Origin: Cephalothrix spiralis
Taxonomy: Eukaryota > Nemertea > Palaeonemertea > Archinemertea > Cephalotrichidae
DNA length: 20,670 nt
NCBI GenBank assembly: GCA_032353305.1
Contig: JAUCNG010177753.1
Location: forward strand, 1-20,670
Direction: 5' to 3'
Part shown: positions 17,021 through 20,670 of the stretch, in pieces
How the letters are laid out: every line of letters begins with the position of its first letter
Position numbering within the stretch: position 1 is the first letter of the stretch
Notes under the pieces: generated by a model
The model's database searches: none
The model's input: only the letters and a program-made list of their open reading frames with translations
What the model was told of the DNA's origin: nothing
Translations under genes and position numbers: made by a program

Positions 17021-17968
17021 AGTAAGGGCACTTCTGATCGAGATAGAAAAAACGGTTTTATCACGGAAAACCTTACAAGTACGTTTCTCGTCCATATTAA
17101 TTGATCTTAATTAGCGCGGATAAATTTCAAGCCATGCCCATCAACCAATAAAAAGAGCCTTAAATATTATTGAATCGTCGAACTACATTGAACTACATCA
17201 ATTAAAATATCGAGAACTATCTCATGATCTGTCATTAAATGCTCTAGTCGGGTCAACGCGTAATTCATAAATTGACCTTGAACTTGCCAAGTACTAGTAG
17301 GAACTTGCCAAACAAGGACTCATAATATAATATATTGAATGATTTAAAAAACATTATTCAATGAGCTTTAAAAGACAAGATTTAATCGGTTTTATCATAG
17401 GAAAGGAGGTTAAATAGTTTTAAAATGTTTAAAACATGCATCATAATGATGTGTGGTAAGATGTCCATTTATATTATAATATATTCTTGATATATCGTCA
17501 GGCAAAGTGATACATTACCTCACTACAGCTCAGTGATTACAATCGTCAACGTATCTATAGTCAATTTCTTAAAAAAGTGATATTTAAGGGAGAACGCAAA
17601 AAAACTGCGATTTTACTACCATAGGAATGCTCTTCATACGCCTGCAGCTAATAAAAGTGCTATGCAAGGCAGAAATAAAGACTTAAGCATGTGTTTTAAT
17701 ACGATATATATGTCCATTTGTCAAAGACGTTATAGATTGTATTTTAAAGAATTAATGTCCATTTCATCGCAAATTCCGTTCTTATTATATGCCCTTTTCT
17801 CGTTGAGATCAAAACGTAACATAATTGTCGATTATTAAAGATTCAACTACGTGACCTAAGGCACACGATCTACGAGTATCTACAGACATGATCAATCGAT
17901 ATGCGTAAAATCGCCATTGGAATAAAATTATTTTGATCCTTCTTGGTAGTGACACCAGTGTTAGATAT

Positions 17969-18014
17969 GTGATAACAGGGGAACATCACGTTCGTGATGT
18001 ACCCCTGGTGATAA
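17969..18014. mobile_element. 32-bp minimal inverted-repeat insertion with 7-bp TSD
   Basis: CAGGGGAACATCACG and CGTGATGTACCCCTG (14 of 15 paired) are separated by two bases and flanked on both sides by GTGATAA. The CAGGGG...CCCCTG ends resemble hAT termini, which normally give 8-bp duplications. This looks like two terminal repeats with no interior. Confidence 0.55.
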
Positions 18015-18210
18015 CAAATTTGTCACATGAGTAAAATACAAGTTATAACGAAACATAGGAGTACACTTTAGACTGTAGACATATGACAAGGGTATGCAAT
18101 ATATTTGATGAAGAGTTTAGTTATATGTATTTAGTTAGCTGTTGAGGGAACGAGGACTTTGTAGACACACAAACATACATCGTTCATTCATGTGACAAAA
18201 GCCGATCAAT

Positions 18211-18289
18211 TCCAATTTGTGATTATCACCAAAATGATAAGGATTATACAACTGAATAGAGACAGATTCTCTTGTAATCACAAATTGGA
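18211..18289. repeat. Perfect 15-bp inverted repeat
   Basis: tccaatttgtgatta (18211-18225) and taatcacaaattgga (18275-18289) flank 49 bases. It creates overlapping frames on both strands (18135-18446) that are not credible genes. Confidence 0.5.
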
Positions 18290-18563
18290 TGAGGTTGATA
18301 ATAGTAAGACAAATTGGGGTTACCCGGGTCACCCCCAGCATTTTACCAGACATCTCGGAACAAGTCTAAACAAGATGTTTTTATTTTCAATAAAATTTGG
18401 TTTTTCTAACAAATTTCATAGATTTAGAGAGAGGTGCAGGATTTAATATTTTAGACCGAGGCAATAAATAAATTATGTAGATCTATTTTAAAGACTCAAG
18501 AAGAGTAATCCGTCTAACCTTATTATTTGATGAAGAAAAAAGAAAAAAACGATTTCCGATTTT

Positions 18564-18633
18564 GATGGGGCCGGGATTGAACACCCGCACTTCAGATGTA
18601 CAGACTGGCGTTCTCCCACAATTGTCACACGCT
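18564..18633 (-). mobile_element. tRNA-like (Thr-type loop) SINE head
   Basis: The minus strand reads tgacaattgtgggagaacgc, cagtctgtacatctg, then gggtgttcaatcccgg, giving worn A box, anticodon-arm and B-box parts in order. It is not foldable into a complete tRNA by eye. Confidence 0.45.
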
Positions 18634-18827
18634 ATTTCAGTGCACTAAGGTTGTATTTGAATGACAAACGATTGAATGCGGTTGCGGACTTCCATCTATT
18701 TTTGATATTAATGATCTATTATAAGTCTACATCAGTAAAACGACAAAGCCCTATGTTAGTCGATAGACCAATCACTGTTAAACGACAAACTCATATAAAA
18801 AAGGGCCATTACGATATTTGTGATTTT

Positions 18828-18872
18828 TAGAATTTAGATTTGCCTATTATTTTTGAAAATTTCTAAATTCTA
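18828..18872. repeat. Small inverted repeat
   Basis: tagaatttaga and tctaaattcta are perfect 11-base arms with a 23-base loop. No gene is seen in 18640-19040. Confidence 0.35.
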
Positions 18873-19044
18873 GATCAGTTACTGATAACTTCAGGCCATA
18901 GCACTATATAATACTAAAACAAAACTGAACAATATGGCTGTTTGTTCCCTGTTCTTCTAGGCTTTTTAAAAAAAGGTATTTAGGGCTTCAAATAATGTAG
19001 TTCTTGGCTTCGGGAACGAGGTCGTATCGCTGACCGATAAGGCC

Positions 19045-19121
19045 TTTTTTTAAATTACTTGGTTTACGGACAAACTTTTCAAAAAGGCGGCGGTAAAAAA
19101 AAATTAAAAAAAATAAAAATA
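19045..19121 (+). repeat. Dispersed repeat, copy 2 (GGCGGCGG-containing)
   Basis: It matches 1481-1549 in order and strand: ttacttggt, acggacaaact, ggcggcggtaaaaa, A-rich tail. A 110-codon minus-strand frame (18988-19320) runs through it and is therefore doubtful as a gene. Confidence 0.5.
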
Positions 19122-19398
19122 GGGGCCTAATAGGGGAAGGCCAACAGTTAAAATTCCCACAAACTGATGCGAAAAGTCTCTCTATATGAAACCTAGTTCC
19201 CGAAGACGCTGCTTTAAAAAGAAGATTATGCAACATTTGCCCCCTAACGGCAAAAACAAAGAGATTCAATTTTATGTTTAAGTTCGTATACGAGTAGAGT
19301 AGCACGACAATATGGCACATACAGGTCTGCGCATACTAGTATTTATATTTTAAAACAAACTACATGTATTTATCAAAAACAATAGACATACCTGGACA

Positions 19399-19528
19399 TA
19401 CAATGTTCAACTATTTTGTCAGGCGGTATCCTGACGCAAAACACAATGTATTCGCTATTCAAGAGGATCAGAGATTAACTTACCCTAAGACCTGCCGAGA
19501 GATGCAATTTCCCATAACTTGGGAATGA
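19399..19528 (+). pseudogene. AMP-binding (acyl-CoA synthetase-like) fragment 1
   Basis: From ATG 19403 the frame reads MFNYFVRRYPDA, then VFAIQEDQRLTYPKTCREM and stops at 19528. The order F-x-RYPD...AF-x-(Q)-E-D-x-RLTY resembles the N-terminal strand pair of the AMP-binding domain of acyl-CoA synthetases. The rest of the domain is missing and no splice site bounds the match, so it is read as a fragment. The resemblance is by memory of the family, not a search. Confidence 0.3.
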
Positions 19529-19921
19529 CCAATAAAAAAGCAATCCAATAGAAAAAGGGGTTTTATGATACATTGTTAATGCTACATTCTTTCATCAAGT
19601 CTCCGTGACTTGTGCTCCCTGAACGCATCTCGACGTAACTTAAATTAATCGATTATCTTAAGAGAAAGACAACAGAAAAGAAAAATCGCCCACAGGAAAA
19701 CATTTTGTCTCCCATGTCTGTATATTAATCCCGATTATGAATGAAATATATCCCTTGGGTACGAGGTTTGCCACTAACACAGTGCAATTCGAAATTGAAA
19801 CTTTCCCTTAGTTCTGACGATTCGAGGAAAGTATATTAAAGATTGCAGAAGATACTTCACCACTATCTGGCAAATAGTAAAATACTTCCTATTCCATTCT
19901 GCATTGAATTTAGTATCACAG

Positions 19922-20000
19922 TTTGAGACAATGTTGAACCATTTGGTTCGGCGGTATCCTGACGCACACACAATATATTCGCTATTCAAGAGGATCAAAA
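19922..20000 (+). pseudogene. AMP-binding-like fragment 2 (frameshifted duplicate)
   Basis: The 72 bases from 19927 match 19399-19472 at about 80%: acaatgtt, cggcggtatcctgacgca, ttcgctattcaagaggatca. A one-base deletion after gacgca shifts the frame relative to copy 1. An acceptor-like tagtatcacag ends at 19921. The same open frame continues to about 20113 in another phase, without recognisable homology. Confidence 0.3.
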
Positions 20001-20113
20001 ATTATCTATTGAAAATGGCGATAACAATGCTCGCTCGTCAAAACGTATATATTTACGGAGTGATAAAGGAAAACACTATACGTTGGTTTATCAAACTAGG
20101 CAAAAGAAGATAA

Positions 20114-20670
20114 TCCATTAATTTAAGTAAAATTGATTGAAATCACAAAATGGATGGCTTTATCCGATTGCTATAAATGTTAATTAATCCAAAATTATTA
20201 TTGATTATTTCCTCTTTCCGAGAGAATTTTAATTGATAAATAAATCCTAGGAACGAGGTTGGTACAACTTTGAAATTGTAGGATATAACTATTTCAAATG
20301 CAATTTCTTGACATTTCAGAGTCGGATGCTAACTTAGGTCCAGCTGTGTTGGACTTAAGCGATTAAGTGCATGCTTTTCGTTGTCAAACTCAACGACGGA
20401 TGATATTCACTAGTCAGCGATCATCGGATTTGCAACATCTAAGGAAGCGCTGGAACATCCATTTGATTATTAGCTTCAGGTTCAGCATCGCTACCACGAA
20501 TCGACGTAATGAATTATAAGGATAAACATCACTCTAAATAAATTGCTTCATCCAAACTAATTGAGAAGGTTTTAAGATAATTTTTCTGATAAGATATTAA
20601 GAAGGAAAGTATATTTGAAATCTAATATCAATTTGCGATATAAATATAGTTTGTAAACATAGTTATTGAT
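20114..20670. other. AT-rich end region, unproven exon-like frames
   Basis: An acceptor-like ttcttgacatttcag (ending 20319) precedes SDANLGPAVLDLSD and a stop at 20366. Between 20400 and 20515 short frames are open on both strands. The evidence is too weak to choose among them. Confidence 0.3.

Noticed and set aside
18135-18446. Overlapping 72- and 84-codon frames on opposite strands
   Set aside because: They are generated around an inverted repeat and show no protein-like pattern or splice context.
18988-19320. 110-codon minus-strand frame
   Set aside because: It crosses the dispersed repeat also present at 1481 and an A/T-run that codes a run of F and L; no domain is seen.
19483-19515. 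Minus-strand start MGNCISRQVLG with a GTAAGT donor, like an N-myristoylated first exon
   Set aside because: It lies antisense within the better supported AMP-binding-like frame (RLTYPKTCREM), and no downstream exon with a safe phase was found.

Overview
The window looks like nuclear DNA of an AT-rich metazoan. The signs are a 400-codon exon of a TRP-type channel followed by an AATAAA signal, tRNA-derived SINEs with Pol III A and B boxes, many foldback and terminal-inverted-repeat elements, splice-like sites and no operon structure. Frequent TACATGTA words and the SINE load would suit a marine invertebrate such as a mollusc, but that is inference and no taxon is fixed.

Layout. Bases 1-1345 hold the 3' end of an ankyrin plus six-helix TRP-like channel gene with its 3' UTR. 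Bases 1346-3620 are repeats: a decayed SINE, a 3-unit repeat, a roughly 175-bp tandem array (about 2400-3090) and three tandem palindromes (3561-3618). Bases 3830-4500 contain a promoter-like module, a Tigger-like inverted-repeat stretch and a possible terminal exon. Bases 4867-11697 are dominated by non-autonomous DNA elements: a nested palindromic MITE in two copies, two hAT-like elements, a 562-bp foldback, a 487-bp foldback and a related right-end fragment. Between them lie SINE copy 6696 and weak exon candidates on the minus strand. Bases 11698-16030 hold a near full-length SINE in inverted orientation to a truncated one, a miRNA-like hairpin, a promoter-like module and a 200-bp direct repeat pair. 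Bases 16031-20670 hold more tRNA-like SINE heads, a minimal 32-bp inverted-repeat insertion with a 7-bp target-site repeat, and two short duplicated fragments that resemble the start of an AMP-binding (acyl-CoA synthetase-like) domain.

Only the TRP-like exon is a confident gene. Most other open frames fall inside mobile elements. The small exon candidates rest on splice-site and phase reading by eye, and they need transcript data or homology searches to be believed. No rRNA, intact tRNA, CRISPR array or viral gene was seen.
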